Positions 1 through 8,489 of a DNA stretch of 20,774 nucleotides are shown piece after piece. Position 1 is the first letter of the stretch; every line of letters begins with the position of its first letter. Position numbers and translations under genes: made by a program. The DNA is from a virus: positions 1 to 20,774 of the IMG/VR virus record IMGVR_UViG_3300045912_000931; one strand, written 5' to 3'. The notes under the pieces were generated by a model. It did no database searches. It was not told the origin of the DNA and saw only the letters and a list, made by a program, of their open reading frames with translations.

Positions 1-675
1 TCATCGCCGCCCCCGCTTCCAGTCATCGATGCGGGCGTAGATCGCGACTGCGATGCCGGCGAGGGCCACGGCGATGAACACCCCGCGCAGCGTGTCGAGG
101 TAGGGCACGAGCGGCAGTATGGCCGACTGCGTTTCGGTGAGGACAGTCTGGGCCACCTCGACGCCGGCCGCGCCCACGGTCGCGACGCCCGCCGCACCGC
201 TACCCTTCAGGGTGCGGCTCTCGGCCAGCGCCTCGCGCGCGGGCGGCGTCTCCACGGCAAAGGCCGCCTCGCGGACCGGAAAGCGCTCGCCCCACATCCG
301 CGCAGGCCCGAGATCGATGTGCATGAAGCCCGAACGCGGATAGAAGCCGAAGCCCTTGAAGCCAACCGCGCGGGCCGCTGCCTCGAAGGCTACGGGATCG
401 TGGTTCGTCATGGCGATGTCGAAGGCCGTGCCATCGAGATGCTTCGAGCGCGCCGCTCCGCCGACGGCGCGGTTGTGCGCCGGGCTGCGGTAGGCCGAGC
501 GAACGATCAGCGGCTTGCCCAGCCGATCGCGAAGGGCTTGCAGCTTGTCGAGCGCACCTTCGTGGAGGCGCAGCGATCCGGTGCCCCGGCAGGCAATCTC
601 GGCCGGCGAGAAATTCTTCCAGCGCCAGGAGCGCTCGGGCACATCGCGCCAGTGGTTGAAGGTGGTGGTTGTCAT
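1..675 (-). CDS. Peptidase M15-family endolysin with C-terminal membrane segment
   Basis: The 224-residue product matches the Peptidase_M15_3 type of zinc D-Ala-D-Ala carboxypeptidases used by phages as endolysins to cut peptidoglycan cross-links. Visible zinc-site motifs are SKHLDGTAFD, giving His79 and Asp86, and GFMHIDLG, giving His119. The catalytic domain covers about residues 10-125. A linker rich in Ala and Val follows, then a single hydrophobic stretch at about 198-214 and a basic tail ending in KRGRR. That layout implies a C-terminal membrane anchor, which is less usual than a soluble endolysin. The ATG at 675 has GGAG about eight bases upstream. The stop codon is the first triplet of the window, so the gene is complete. 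It is the last gene of the late block, directly downstream of an intrinsic terminator. The family call is firm; the lysis role is inferred from position. Confidence 0.9.
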   Translation of the reverse strand: MTTTTFNHWRDVPERSWRWKNFSPAEIACRGTGSLRLHEGALDKLQALRDRLGKPLIVRSAYRSPAHNRAVGGAARSKHLDGTAFDIAMTNHDPVAFEAAARAVGFKGFGFYPRSGFMHIDLGPARMWGERFPVREAAFAVETPPAREALAESRTLKGSGAAGVATVGAAGVEVAQTVLTETQSAILPLVPYLDTLRGVFIAVALAGIAVAIYARIDDWKRGRR

Positions 676-692
676 GGGTGGTCTCCGGGCAC

Positions 693-715
693 AAAAAAAC
701 CCGCCAAGCGGCGGG
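693..715 (-). terminator. Rho-independent terminator upstream of the endolysin gene
   Basis: On the minus strand a perfect six-base-pair stem (CCCGCC/GGCGGG at 700-705 and 710-715) with a four-base loop is followed directly by seven T residues (693-699). This is a textbook intrinsic terminator. It lies after the DUF6127 gene and only 17 bases before the endolysin ATG, so it should end or attenuate late transcription just ahead of the lysis enzyme. Transcripts reading through it, or a promoter not seen here, would be needed to express the endolysin. Confidence 0.85.
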
Positions 716-743
716 CTGGTGGGTGGACGATCGGAAGCGCCGG

Positions 744-1034
744 TCAGGGGCCGTTGCCGAACAGCTTCAGCTTGATGGCGATGCCGGCGAGGAGCGCGAG
801 CAGGATGCCGGTGGTGATGATGCGAACGGCGGTCTGCACGGCCGTCTGCCTGGCCAGCCGAAACCCGGCCAGTAGCGATCGCAGATCGCGGATGTCCTCG
901 GCCGCATCCGTCCCGTCGAGCCCGACCTCATGCAGAGCGCGACGCGCGCCGGTCTCGGCGGCACGTTCGAGCAGCGCCTCGAACTCGTCGCTCGGTAGGC
1001 TGATCAGCCTGCCGGTGTCGCGTTTTCGGTCCAA
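744..1034 (-). CDS. DUF6127-like small membrane protein
   Basis: This 96-residue protein has a charged N-terminal half and one hydrophobic segment at about residues 71-89 (ITTGILLALLAGIAIKL), so it is predicted to be a one-pass membrane protein with a long cytoplasmic N-terminus. The opening RDTGRLISLPSDEFEALLERAA resembles DUF6127 proteins from alphaproteobacterial prophages. No ATG is available; the TTG at 1034 is chosen because GAGGA sits about eight bases upstream. The gene lies 23 bases after the fibre gene and just before the terminator and endolysin. The lysis-end position and membrane segment make a holin- or lysis-accessory role possible, but nothing in the sequence proves it. Confidence 0.75.
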   Translation of the reverse strand: MDRKRDTGRLISLPSDEFEALLERAAETGARRALHEVGLDGTDAAEDIRDLRSLLAGFRLARQTAVQTAVRIITTGILLALLAGIAIKLKLFGNGP

Positions 1035-1057
1035 GGGTGCGGTCCTCGGCCGGTGCT

Positions 1058-2356
1058 TCAGACGACCAGCGTGCCGGCAAGCGTAAAGCCGATATCGGTC
1101 AGGGTTGCGTCCGGCGTTGCGGGGGCGACGACGCTGAGGACGTCACCCGGCTCCAGCATGGTTTCGGTGGCAGCGATGAAATCGGCGACGGTTCCGGCCG
1201 CGGCGAAGCGCATGGTGGCGAAGCTCGTGCCGTTTCGGCGGATGTCGAAGTCCGTCTGCGCAGTGGCCGCCGCTCCCGCGACGCCCTGACTGCCGGCAAG
1301 ATCGACCTTCATCCGCGTGCGGCGGGCGACGGGCACGCGCAGGAGTACCTCGTCGGCGCTCGGCTGGCCCATCTTGAACCCAGTCAGATCAGCCGGCGGG
1401 TCGGCGGCATCCTGAGTTTCGACCACCTCAATGGCGAACCAGGTACGCGCCCCGGCGAGGATGGAGTTCCAGTTATTGTTGGTGAAGTTCACCCGGAGCT
1501 GGAAGTAATCCCCCTCGACCACCGGCAGCACCGCCGTGAACGTCGAGAAGTCATTGTTGGTGTAGCCGGACGAGCCTTGGCGCACGGTGTAGGGCGCGCA
1601 GCCCGGCACCTCTCCCGAACCGTTCTTGTCGAAGTTGAGAAAGACGCCGCCGGTGGTGGCGCTCGCCTTCATGGCGATAGAGCCGAGAAGCCTGACCTTG
1701 GTGATGCCTGAGCCAGCAGGGATCGTCAGACGCTCGGGCGTCCCTCCGGCCCAGAAGCCTTCGCTGTCATAGACGGATGCCTGCCATGGGATCAGGATCG
1801 GCGGGCTGACTGTGGCGATGTCGGTCGAGCGCTGAACGAGGGCGCCCCGAAACGGCAGCAGCGCCCGCTGGAAGATGCCGACGCCTCCGGCCGACCATAC
1901 CGCGCCGTCGAACTGAAGCACGTCGCTGGCGACAGCGCCGCCAGCGGAAACGTCGGTCAGGTCGTTCAGCGTGCCTGCGCCGCCGCCGACCCCGAAGAGA
2001 TCGCTGCCATTGCCCTGCACCAGCACGGTGGCGCCGGGCACGATGATGACCTCCGCGCCCGAACCCGCGTACTTGGGCCGGACCTCCTGGCCGCCGCCGG
2101 TCGCATTGCGAATCGCGAGCCGGCGATGGTTGGCCGGGAGCGTCAAGACGCGCGCAGCCGTCAGCGTGCCGGTCAACACGATCAGGCCGTTGCGGTTGGC
2201 TTGCGCGCTGGTCAGCGTCACGTTGGCGTCGGCCATAGCCAGCGACAACGCCCGGTTCATGGCATTGTCGAGAGCATCGACCGCGTCGTTGATCGTGACC
2301 TCCTTCTGGTTCTGGGCCGCGGCGACATGGGTCACGGCCAGATTGGGGCTGGGCAT
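1058..2356 (-). CDS. Tail fibre / receptor-binding-type protein with C1q-like domain
   Basis: This 432-residue protein is built like a phage fibre. The N-terminus contains AAAQNQKEVTINDAVDALD, a pattern seen in DUF2793-type phage proteins, and would attach to the tail tip. Residues 50-123 look like a beta-rich decorated shaft. Residues 130-154 hold a collar motif (LNDLTDV followed by a D-G-x-x-W end) common in fibres. About 168-315 is a compact beta domain resembling C1q/TNF-like receptor-binding heads, and 325-432 is another beta-rich domain. The start overlaps the stop of the upstream baseplate gene as TGATG, so the two are probably co-translated. No enzyme motif is visible. A fibre role is strongly suggested by order and composition; the receptor is unknown. 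Confidence 0.75.
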   Translation of the reverse strand: MPSPNLAVTHVAAAQNQKEVTINDAVDALDNAMNRALSLAMADANVTLTSAQANRNGLIVLTGTLTAARVLTLPANHRRLAIRNATGGGQEVRPKYAGSGAEVIIVPGATVLVQGNGSDLFGVGGGAGTLNDLTDVSAGGAVASDVLQFDGAVWSAGGVGIFQRALLPFRGALVQRSTDIATVSPPILIPWQASVYDSEGFWAGGTPERLTIPAGSGITKVRLLGSIAMKASATTGGVFLNFDKNGSGEVPGCAPYTVRQGSSGYTNNDFSTFTAVLPVVEGDYFQLRVNFTNNNWNSILAGARTWFAIEVVETQDAADPPADLTGFKMGQPSADEVLLRVPVARRTRMKVDLAGSQGVAGAAATAQTDFDIRRNGTSFATMRFAAAGTVADFIAATETMLEPGDVLSVVAPATPDATLTDIGFTLAGTLVV

Positions 2357-5300
2357 CAGGTAACCTCCAAGGTGACGGCGCGCGGGAAGCCGCGACCCGC
2401 GATCGCGCTCAGTTGATGGACGGCGACCGAAAGCTCCATGGGCACGGCGCCGAAGTCGGTCAGGATGTCGGCATTGGCGTAGACGACACTGGGGCTTACC
2501 GAGTTGAGCGTGCGCTTCACCGCACCGCCGGGACCATCGAGGATGTCGACCTCATAGGCCTCGCTGGCCTCGCCGAGCGGGACGAGCCCGGTCCCGTCCT
2601 TCAGCTCGCCGCCAATACGCGTGCGACGGATCCAGGAGAGCGTGATGTTCGCCGGGCTGCCGGTCTTCACGGCGCGAACGTTCCACGGCGCATAGGACTT
2701 GAGGTCCCGGCCAGAGTGGCTCTGAACGATCGTCTCGCCATCCTCGAACAGCGTGCCGAAGCCGACGGCACGCCAGGACCGCGGCAGTCCGAGATCGCCG
2801 AGCGCCGTGACCAGCGTCTCGACATCGTCGGGATCGATCAGCGCGAACAGCTCGCCCGGTCCATGTCCGTCCACGTACACGTCCGTGCCGCGCCGCCCGC
2901 GTAGCAGACCGTTGAGTGTGTAGGAGCCATCCGGGTTCAGCGTGACATCGCGGAACTGGATGATCTCGGGCTCGCCATTGGCCTTCAGCACGAGGGCTGC
3001 ATTGGCGCCATTGACGAACGCCTCTTGCGTGACGCTCTCCAGCCGCTCGCCACCGGTGGTCATGAAGACGGTGAGGCTGTTGTCCTCGTCGGTGCCGAAC
3101 GGCGAGCGAGGCGCGCCCAGCGCATTCGCCGTGGCGCCCCAGGCCGCCTCGCTCAAAGCCCGCCCGACCTGCGCCCATGCGGAACCATCGGCGCTGCGAT
3201 AGAGGGCAGCGCCCGGCCAGCCGGGACCGCCGAACCCCGCCATCAGATAGTAGATCCGCGAGCCCGCGCCGCCCGCGTCGTCGACATCACGCAGGAGCGG
3301 CAGGTCAGGCAGGATCAGCCGCGTCGCGGCGTTCGCGCCCACCAGCTGGATGGGTTTGCCCGAGCCGCCATCGGCGACGACCGAGGAGACATAGGTGGCG
3401 GCGGTCTCCGAGACGCCCTTCACCGCGAGTGAGAAATCCGCACCGACATCGAGCCGGTTGATCCGCGTCCGGAAGGTCGAGCCGGCTGCGAACACCACAT
3501 CCACCACGTCGGTCGGATCGAGCCGCAGCCAGTCTGGCGGCAGTTCGACTTCATAGGCGCTGCGCTCGATCCAGGCGCTGTAGAGGGTCTTGGCGGCGAT
3601 GCGCTTGGCGGTGGTGGCGTCGATCGCGAGCGCCAGCTCGAGGCTCGCCTGGTTGCGCGAATGCATGGTGGGGAGCGGCAGCGATGCACGCTTCTCGCTC
3701 TGCGTGCCTTGGCTGTAGTCGGCGTCGCGGTCCATGTAGACCACGGCGACGCGCTCTGGCAGTTCGACTTCCTGTGTGCGCCGCTCGCGCCAGCTCTCGC
3801 CTGTCTGGCTGTCGAGAGGCACGAGGTATTCGGCCGGGATCGCAGCGACCGGTGCGCGTCCGCGGCTGCGGAAGCGAAGCGTGTCGTCGCTTTCGGCGGC
3901 GTCGAAGAAATAGGCCTGCGCCAGCGGCTCGATCGCGCCGCGCACGGTGGTCTGCCGCCCGATCACATAGCCCGGAACGGACACCCCGAGCTCCGCGACG
4001 TCGATGTCGGCCAAGCCCAGCCCGGCGCGTCCACAGAGGTCGGCGACGATAGAGGACAGCGCCTCACCCTCGCCACCGCCGCGATTGACGAACAGCCGCG
4101 CCCAGCCGCTACTGCCGCGAACGAGATGAGTGTCGGTGACGGCGTCGTAGACCTGCGCGCCCTGCTCGCTGACCGCGCCCGGCCAGATCTCGTTGAGCAC
4201 GATGGCGCCCGTCGCCGTGTCGAGCTGGATGACGCGCGTCGAGCGCATCAGCGTCCAGCGATGGCCCCGCAAGCGGCTTTGTCCGAAGAATGGACCCTCA
4301 TAATTGATCTTGTGCGGGACCGCCGTCTTCCAGACGATGCCGGTGTCGGCGCGCCACTTAATCGCATAGATCGTCCCGGCCGAGCCGCCGTTCGACATCG
4401 TGATCTGGAAGATGACGCTGTCGTCGGTGGTGTCGTAGGTCAGTCCGCCCGCATCGCTGTAGAACCCCGTCGCGCCAGCTTCGATCTGCGCAGGCGTGAA
4501 GCTCACCACTTTCTCGAAGGTGACCCCGAGCGACTGGCCGGTGAGGCCATCATACTGCGCGAAGGCCGAAACCCGGATCCGGTAGAGCCCGAGGCTGGTG
4601 TGGTTCAGACTGCTCGACGTCGCGCTCGCCAGGATCCAGCCATCGCCATAACCCTCGCCGACGGCGCCGCCGATTGCGCCCCGAACGCGCGATTCCGTTA
4701 CCGTCTGGCCGGCGCCCCAAACGTAGCCCATGCTGTCGGCGCGCAGCAGGCCGATGTCGTTGAAGAGCGAGCCGGTCAGCAGGAAATCGGCCCGACCGGA
4801 TGGCCCGTAGGCCGAGATCATTCCCATCCAGGTCGTCGTCACGAAGCGGGTCGTGGTGTTGGAAAGGCCGGTGCTGGTGAAGCCGAAGCGGCCCACTTCT
4901 TTCAGCGCATTCGGCTCGACCCGGATGATCGGCCGCGAGTTGCCCGAGCCGACGGTCAGGTAAAGGTGACCGTCCTCGCCGCAGAACAGCGTGTTCGGGA
5001 AATTGTTGGGCGTGACGGCCGCAACGTCCGTCATCCGCGCCTGGCGGTCCTCCGCCATCGTGCGCAGATTGAAACGTCGGATGCCGGCGGCTTCGGCGTT
5101 GCTGCTCGACGAGACGAAGTAGCCGTAGCCGCGTCGCCAATCGATGGCGAGGTCGCTGATCTGGTAGGACCCGAAATAGCCGCCTTCGCCCGTCGTGATG
5201 AAGTCCAGGAGCTGATAGGGCTGCTGCGCGGCGCGCCGATAGGTGATTTCCGCCGTGATGTTCGGGATGCGATTGCCGAAGTCGGCGAGCGCCAGATCCT

Positions 5301-5868
5301 CGAACACGATCACGCAGAGCCCGCGATGCGCCGGCGCACGGCCTGCGCCGACATGGATCTCGATCAGTGGATCGGGCAGCTGGGTCTCGCTGCCGCGATG
5401 CAAGCGGAAGCGCAGATTGGGTTTGGCGACGTCGGGGCTCGATCCGGTCTTGTCGTAGATCAGCTTGCCGTCGGCCCAGATGCGCAGCACGTCCTCGGCC
5501 GGGCCCTCGCCGAAGCTGAGCGCGAAAGACGCGAAATAGGAATAGCTGATCGATGTCTGGGTGCTGCGCCCGCCGCCGCCCTTGCCGCCGGAGCGGGTGC
5601 GGGTGACGTTCTGCTGTTCGCGAATGCCCGACGACCAGATCATGTTGCCGGCCATGCGTAGCGTGCCGTAGCCGATCGGGATCGATGCGCCGTAGGCGGA
5701 GGACGAGACGGTCAGATCGCCGAGCCGCGGACCCTCGGTGGTGACGTTCTGCCCCTTGGCGGGAAACAGCAGGCTGCCGACGACGGAGCCCACCAGCCAG
5801 CCGGCTTGCCAGCCGAGACCGACGGCGGAGCCGAGTGCGGCCCCGCCCACTGCAACGAGAATGGCCAT
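2356..5868 (-). CDS. Large baseplate/tail-tip protein (GTA gp15 'megatron'-like)
   Basis: This 1170-residue protein is the central tail-tip protein and matches the phage tail protein class that includes GTA gene 15. Residues 3-35 are glycine-rich and hydrophobic, as at the N-terminus of this family. A GxGTLRMAGNMIW segment lies at about 66-78, and a Gly/Ser/Arg loop at 90-106. Residues 215-595 form a long beta-rich region with repeating aromatic strands such as GHLYLTVGSG and GYVWGAG, suggesting a propeller-like insertion. The family core resumes near 600 (EALSSIVADLCGRAGLG) and ends with RGRRGTDVYV and fibronectin-like beta segments. It follows the NlpC/P60 gene by six bases, and its TGATG stop/start junction leads into the fibre gene. 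In the Rhodobacter GTA the equivalent protein forms the tip that contacts the host envelope. The insertion's function is unknown. Confidence 0.85.
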   Translation of the reverse strand: MAILVAVGGAALGSAVGLGWQAGWLVGSVVGSLLFPAKGQNVTTEGPRLGDLTVSSSAYGASIPIGYGTLRMAGNMIWSSGIREQQNVTRTRSGGKGGGGRSTQTSISYSYFASFALSFGEGPAEDVLRIWADGKLIYDKTGSSPDVAKPNLRFRLHRGSETQLPDPLIEIHVGAGRAPAHRGLCVIVFEDLALADFGNRIPNITAEITYRRAAQQPYQLLDFITTGEGGYFGSYQISDLAIDWRRGYGYFVSSSSNAEAAGIRRFNLRTMAEDRQARMTDVAAVTPNNFPNTLFCGEDGHLYLTVGSGNSRPIIRVEPNALKEVGRFGFTSTGLSNTTTRFVTTTWMGMISAYGPSGRADFLLTGSLFNDIGLLRADSMGYVWGAGQTVTESRVRGAIGGAVGEGYGDGWILASATSSSLNHTSLGLYRIRVSAFAQYDGLTGQSLGVTFEKVVSFTPAQIEAGATGFYSDAGGLTYDTTDDSVIFQITMSNGGSAGTIYAIKWRADTGIVWKTAVPHKINYEGPFFGQSRLRGHRWTLMRSTRVIQLDTATGAIVLNEIWPGAVSEQGAQVYDAVTDTHLVRGSSGWARLFVNRGGGEGEALSSIVADLCGRAGLGLADIDVAELGVSVPGYVIGRQTTVRGAIEPLAQAYFFDAAESDDTLRFRSRGRAPVAAIPAEYLVPLDSQTGESWRERRTQEVELPERVAVVYMDRDADYSQGTQSEKRASLPLPTMHSRNQASLELALAIDATTAKRIAAKTLYSAWIERSAYEVELPPDWLRLDPTDVVDVVFAAGSTFRTRINRLDVGADFSLAVKGVSETAATYVSSVVADGGSGKPIQLVGANAATRLILPDLPLLRDVDDAGGAGSRIYYLMAGFGGPGWPGAALYRSADGSAWAQVGRALSEAAWGATANALGAPRSPFGTDEDNSLTVFMTTGGERLESVTQEAFVNGANAALVLKANGEPEIIQFRDVTLNPDGSYTLNGLLRGRRGTDVYVDGHGPGELFALIDPDDVETLVTALGDLGLPRSWRAVGFGTLFEDGETIVQSHSGRDLKSYAPWNVRAVKTGSPANITLSWIRRTRIGGELKDGTGLVPLGEASEAYEVDILDGPGGAVKRTLNSVSPSVVYANADILTDFGAVPMELSVAVHQLSAIAGRGFPRAVTLEVT

Positions 5869-5874
5869 GAGAGT

Positions 5875-6309
5875 TCAGTGTCCGGGATGGCGAAAGCGAA
5901 AGGCAAACTTGACCTTGGCTGGCCACTCGCTGGCATAGGGCTCTTCGATCACCTGCCGGCGCGTCGCATGGGCGTGCAGCAGATGGGGATGGCCGAGCCG
6001 CTCGGTCAGGAAGCCGCAATGGCAGGGATAGGCCTGATCGGCGAAGACGAGCACGTCACCGGGCTGGGCCTCAGGGATGGCGACGCCGTCCATGTTGGAC
6101 CGGAAATGCTCAACGAAACCCTGTCCCTGAGCGCGGCGGCTGTAGCCGGTGCTGTCATAGTCAGACAGGTGCAGCGCATGTGCGACGCAGACCACCAACC
6201 CGACGCAGTCGATGCCGGAGCGCGTCCGCCCCTGATGTCGCCAGGGCACGCCGAGCCAGCCGCGCGCTTCTGCGACGATCCTCTCAGGGATGATGATCTC
6301 AGCGGGCAT
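5875..6309 (-). CDS. NlpC/P60 family tail-tip peptidase
   Basis: This 144-residue protein is a cysteine peptidase of the NlpC/P60 family, the type encoded as gene 14 in the Rhodobacter GTA, where it sits in the tail tip and helps cross peptidoglycan. The family signature is clear: WRHQGRTRSGIDCVGL places the nucleophile at Cys35; His97 in CHCGFL is the likely base; and His112 or His114 in LLHAHAT is the likely third polar residue. The length is normal for the family. Its ATG lies inside the 3' end of the hub gene (11-base overlap), and the next gene begins six bases after its stop, so it is embedded in the tail-tip operon. This catalytic domain is intact. Confidence 0.92.
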   Translation of the reverse strand: MPAEIIIPERIVAEARGWLGVPWRHQGRTRSGIDCVGLVVCVAHALHLSDYDSTGYSRRAQGQGFVEHFRSNMDGVAIPEAQPGDVLVFADQAYPCHCGFLTERLGHPHLLHAHATRRQVIEEPYASEWPAKVKFAFRFRHPGH

Positions 6310-7879
6310 CGGGATAGCTCATCATGGCGTCCTGCCCCGGCACGTAGGGCTCGCCGCGGAAGTTGAGGACGTTGGCAAAGCGGGCGATGCAGGTGTCGAG
6401 GCGCTTGTCGCAGCCGGGATGGATGCGGAAGAGGTCGCCAATCTCGATCGCGTAGCCCATGGGCAGGAAGAGCTCGACCTGGCCCGTCGCCTGCGTCCAG
6501 GCCTTCACCTCGATCGAGCGTCCGGTATTCGGCCCACTCTCCCAGGTCAGCACGCCACCGGCGAACCAGCCGTCGACCGCGCGGGGCTCATCGACCGATG
6601 CCGTGAACACCGCCCGGTCGACGACATCGGTGACGATGCCGGCCCGGCTCCAGGACTCCATGGCCTCGAAGACAGCCGAGCCGTCGGTGGTCTGCTGGCC
6701 CGCCGTGATGTCGTAGACCGGCTGGTCAGCGGCTGTCGTGCCCGCACTGACGCAGCTGTAGATGCGATCCTCGAACACGGCGGCCGTGCCAACGCCCGTT
6801 GTGGTGTCAGTGAAGAAACCGCTGACAGCGTCGAGCGCAGCGTTGCACACCGAGCCGCTGATCCTTATGCCGTTGAAGATCACGCGCAGCTCCCGGGTCG
6901 CCGACGGGACCAGCGCGTCCGCGACCTGACGGTGCGCCCAGACGCCAGTCAGCGCCTCATTGCCGGTGTCGAGCGGTGTGGCCAGCACAGCGCCCAATTC
7001 ATCGAGCAACTGCACGCGCAGCCGTCCCTGATCGACGGTGTTGCCGCCGCCATTGGCCCGCCATCCGCCGACGGTCAGGCGGTAGTCGCCGGCATCGAGG
7101 ATGTCGGCATCGAGGACATCGGCGAGATCGACGGTCTGGCGCAGCTCGAAGCTGGCGACACTGCCGCCTTCGAGGAAGTGCGTGCCGGTCTTTGGCCCGA
7201 GCGCGCCGCTCGTGGTCTTGGCGGCTGCCGAGCCGGATGCCACGGTCCAGCCGGAGAGATTACCGGCATCGAAGCCGGGGTTGACGAAGGGAATGCCGAT
7301 CGTCGTGAGCGCCGATGAGGTTCGTACTCGGACGGTATCGCCGACGGCATAGGACGTCGAACGCTGGATCTCAGGCGGGTGGATCGGCACCTTGCAACGC
7401 GGGTCGCCGAGATCGGCGCGGCATTCCGGGCTGTAAAGCTCGCCGATGCGCTGGGAGAGCGCCTGCATCATGCCGCGCAGCTCGGTGCGGAAGACGCCCT
7501 GCTCGGTCAGCACCACCTCGCCAAACCAGCCACGCCGCATGCGAAGCGCGCCCATGGACGGATCGGCCCAGTTGACGAGAAAAATGCGCACTTCGGCCTG
7601 ATCGAACAGACCGGCGCGCAGCTCCTCTTCGGTGATGGCGACGCTGTCGAACACGCCCTCGACGTCGAGATTATCGACGCTGAGACTCGCATCGTTGGCG
7701 ATCGCCGTGCGCGAGTAACCCGAGCTCGCCTTGTAGACATCGCCGTCGAAGACGAGATCGCGATCGTGGTCCGTGAAGAAGAACTCCCGGCCATCCACGC
7801 GGGTGATGCGCCAGCAGGTGGCGAGCGTGGTCACCGGCCCCGCCAGGTGGGTGGCGAGCGCTGTCGATGTTGACTTCAT
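6299..7879 (-). CDS. Tail hub protein, DUF2163/BR0599 family, with inserted beta domain
   Basis: This 526-residue protein has the DUF2163 N-terminal region (residues 1-165, with FFTDHDRDLVFDG) and the BR0599 C-terminal region (about 405-526). It corresponds to GTA gene 13, the tail hub, whose published structure holds an iron-sulfur cluster bound by four cysteines. Four matching cysteines are visible: Cys153 and Cys162 in PECRADLGDPRCKV, and Cys490 and Cys497 in PGCDKRLDTCIARF. The protein is much longer than the roughly 300 residues usual for the family. The extra is mainly residues 195-357, a jelly-roll-like beta domain beginning VNPGFDAGNLSGWTV that resembles carbohydrate-binding modules. 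The ATG at 7879 overlaps the distal tail gene stop as ATGA. The open frame continues further upstream, but only as shadow of the preceding gene. Confidence 0.88.
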   Translation of the reverse strand: MKSTSTALATHLAGPVTTLATCWRITRVDGREFFFTDHDRDLVFDGDVYKASSGYSRTAIANDASLSVDNLDVEGVFDSVAITEEELRAGLFDQAEVRIFLVNWADPSMGALRMRRGWFGEVVLTEQGVFRTELRGMMQALSQRIGELYSPECRADLGDPRCKVPIHPPEIQRSTSYAVGDTVRVRTSSALTTIGIPFVNPGFDAGNLSGWTVASGSAAAKTTSGALGPKTGTHFLEGGSVASFELRQTVDLADVLDADILDAGDYRLTVGGWRANGGGNTVDQGRLRVQLLDELGAVLATPLDTGNEALTGVWAHRQVADALVPSATRELRVIFNGIRISGSVCNAALDAVSGFFTDTTTGVGTAAVFEDRIYSCVSAGTTAADQPVYDITAGQQTTDGSAVFEAMESWSRAGIVTDVVDRAVFTASVDEPRAVDGWFAGGVLTWESGPNTGRSIEVKAWTQATGQVELFLPMGYAIEIGDLFRIHPGCDKRLDTCIARFANVLNFRGEPYVPGQDAMMSYPDAR

Positions 7880-8478
7880 GGGCGGATCTCCAGCACCGGG
7901 ATCTGGCCCCAGCTGCCGAGCTGATAGGTCTCGATGGTGATGTCCATCTGGTCGCTGTCGAAGCGGACCGGCACGTCGAACTCGAAATCCGCCGTCACTT
8001 GAACACCGGACGCAGGCGCGGTCGTGAAGGTCACGAGCCCTGTCGCCGTGTTCACTGTCCAGCCCGACACCGCCTCGACGCCGTCGCGGTAGATCTTGAC
8101 CGTGCCAGGGACAGGCTTGGCGATGATGCGGCTCTCGATCTCGCCCCCGCTCGCATAGCGCCTGACGAGCTGGAAGGTCTTGTTGGCGCCATCGCCGACG
8201 CCCAGCACCTGCGCGAATGCCTGGTAGTCGGTCCAGTCCTTGAGGCGGAAGCCATAGGCGCGGCCCTTGCGGGCGCGGAAAAAAGCGATCAGCGCCGCGA
8301 CCTGTTCCCGCTTCTTGAGGCCATGCGCGACGTTCCATTTGCCCCGCGCATCGGCCCAGTTCGCGTTGCGCCGTTCATGGCCCGACACCGTGGTCACGAC
8401 CGTCGTCGAATAGCCCGGCCCGCCGGACGCCCCGTAGGAGATGTCGGGCGGGAACTGCACCTCATGAAATCCGCTCAT
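7876..8478 (-). CDS. Distal tail protein, DUF2460/TIGR02217 family (GTA gp12-like)
   Basis: This 200-residue protein matches the DUF2460/TIGR02217 family. The Rhodobacter GTA member (gene 12) is the distal tail protein ring that joins the tail tube to the hub. Recognisable segments are the opening FHEVQFPPDISYGASGGPGY, the central FFRARKGRAYGFRLKDWTDY and the closing VPVRFDSDQMDI. The length is typical and there is no break. The ATG at 8478 is 11 bases beyond the tape-measure stop, and the stop overlaps the hub start as ATGA. The position between tape measure and hub is exactly that expected of a distal tail protein, so family and role agree. Confidence 0.92.
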   Translation of the reverse strand: MSGFHEVQFPPDISYGASGGPGYSTTVVTTVSGHERRNANWADARGKWNVAHGLKKREQVAALIAFFRARKGRAYGFRLKDWTDYQAFAQVLGVGDGANKTFQLVRRYASGGEIESRIIAKPVPGTVKIYRDGVEAVSGWTVNTATGLVTFTTAPASGVQVTADFEFDVPVRFDSDQMDITIETYQLGSWGQIPVLEIRP

Positions 8479-8489
8479 CTGTCGATCCG

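Noticed and set aside
3661-5661. A 666-codon open frame on the plus strand.
   Set aside because: It lies wholly antisense to the giant tail-tip gene, is Arg/Asp/Ala-rich with no domain, and is the kind of long mirror frame expected in GC-rich DNA.
5735-5868. The hydrophobic N-terminus of the giant tail-tip protein as a signal peptide or membrane anchor.
   Set aside because: Glycine-rich hydrophobic N-termini are usual for this tail protein class and are more likely buried in the tail tip; there is no charged-start plus cleavage-site pattern.
7880-8338. Upstream extension of the hub frame to 8338.
   Set aside because: It overlaps the intact distal tail gene and reads as shadow; the DUF2163 start matches the ATG at 7879.
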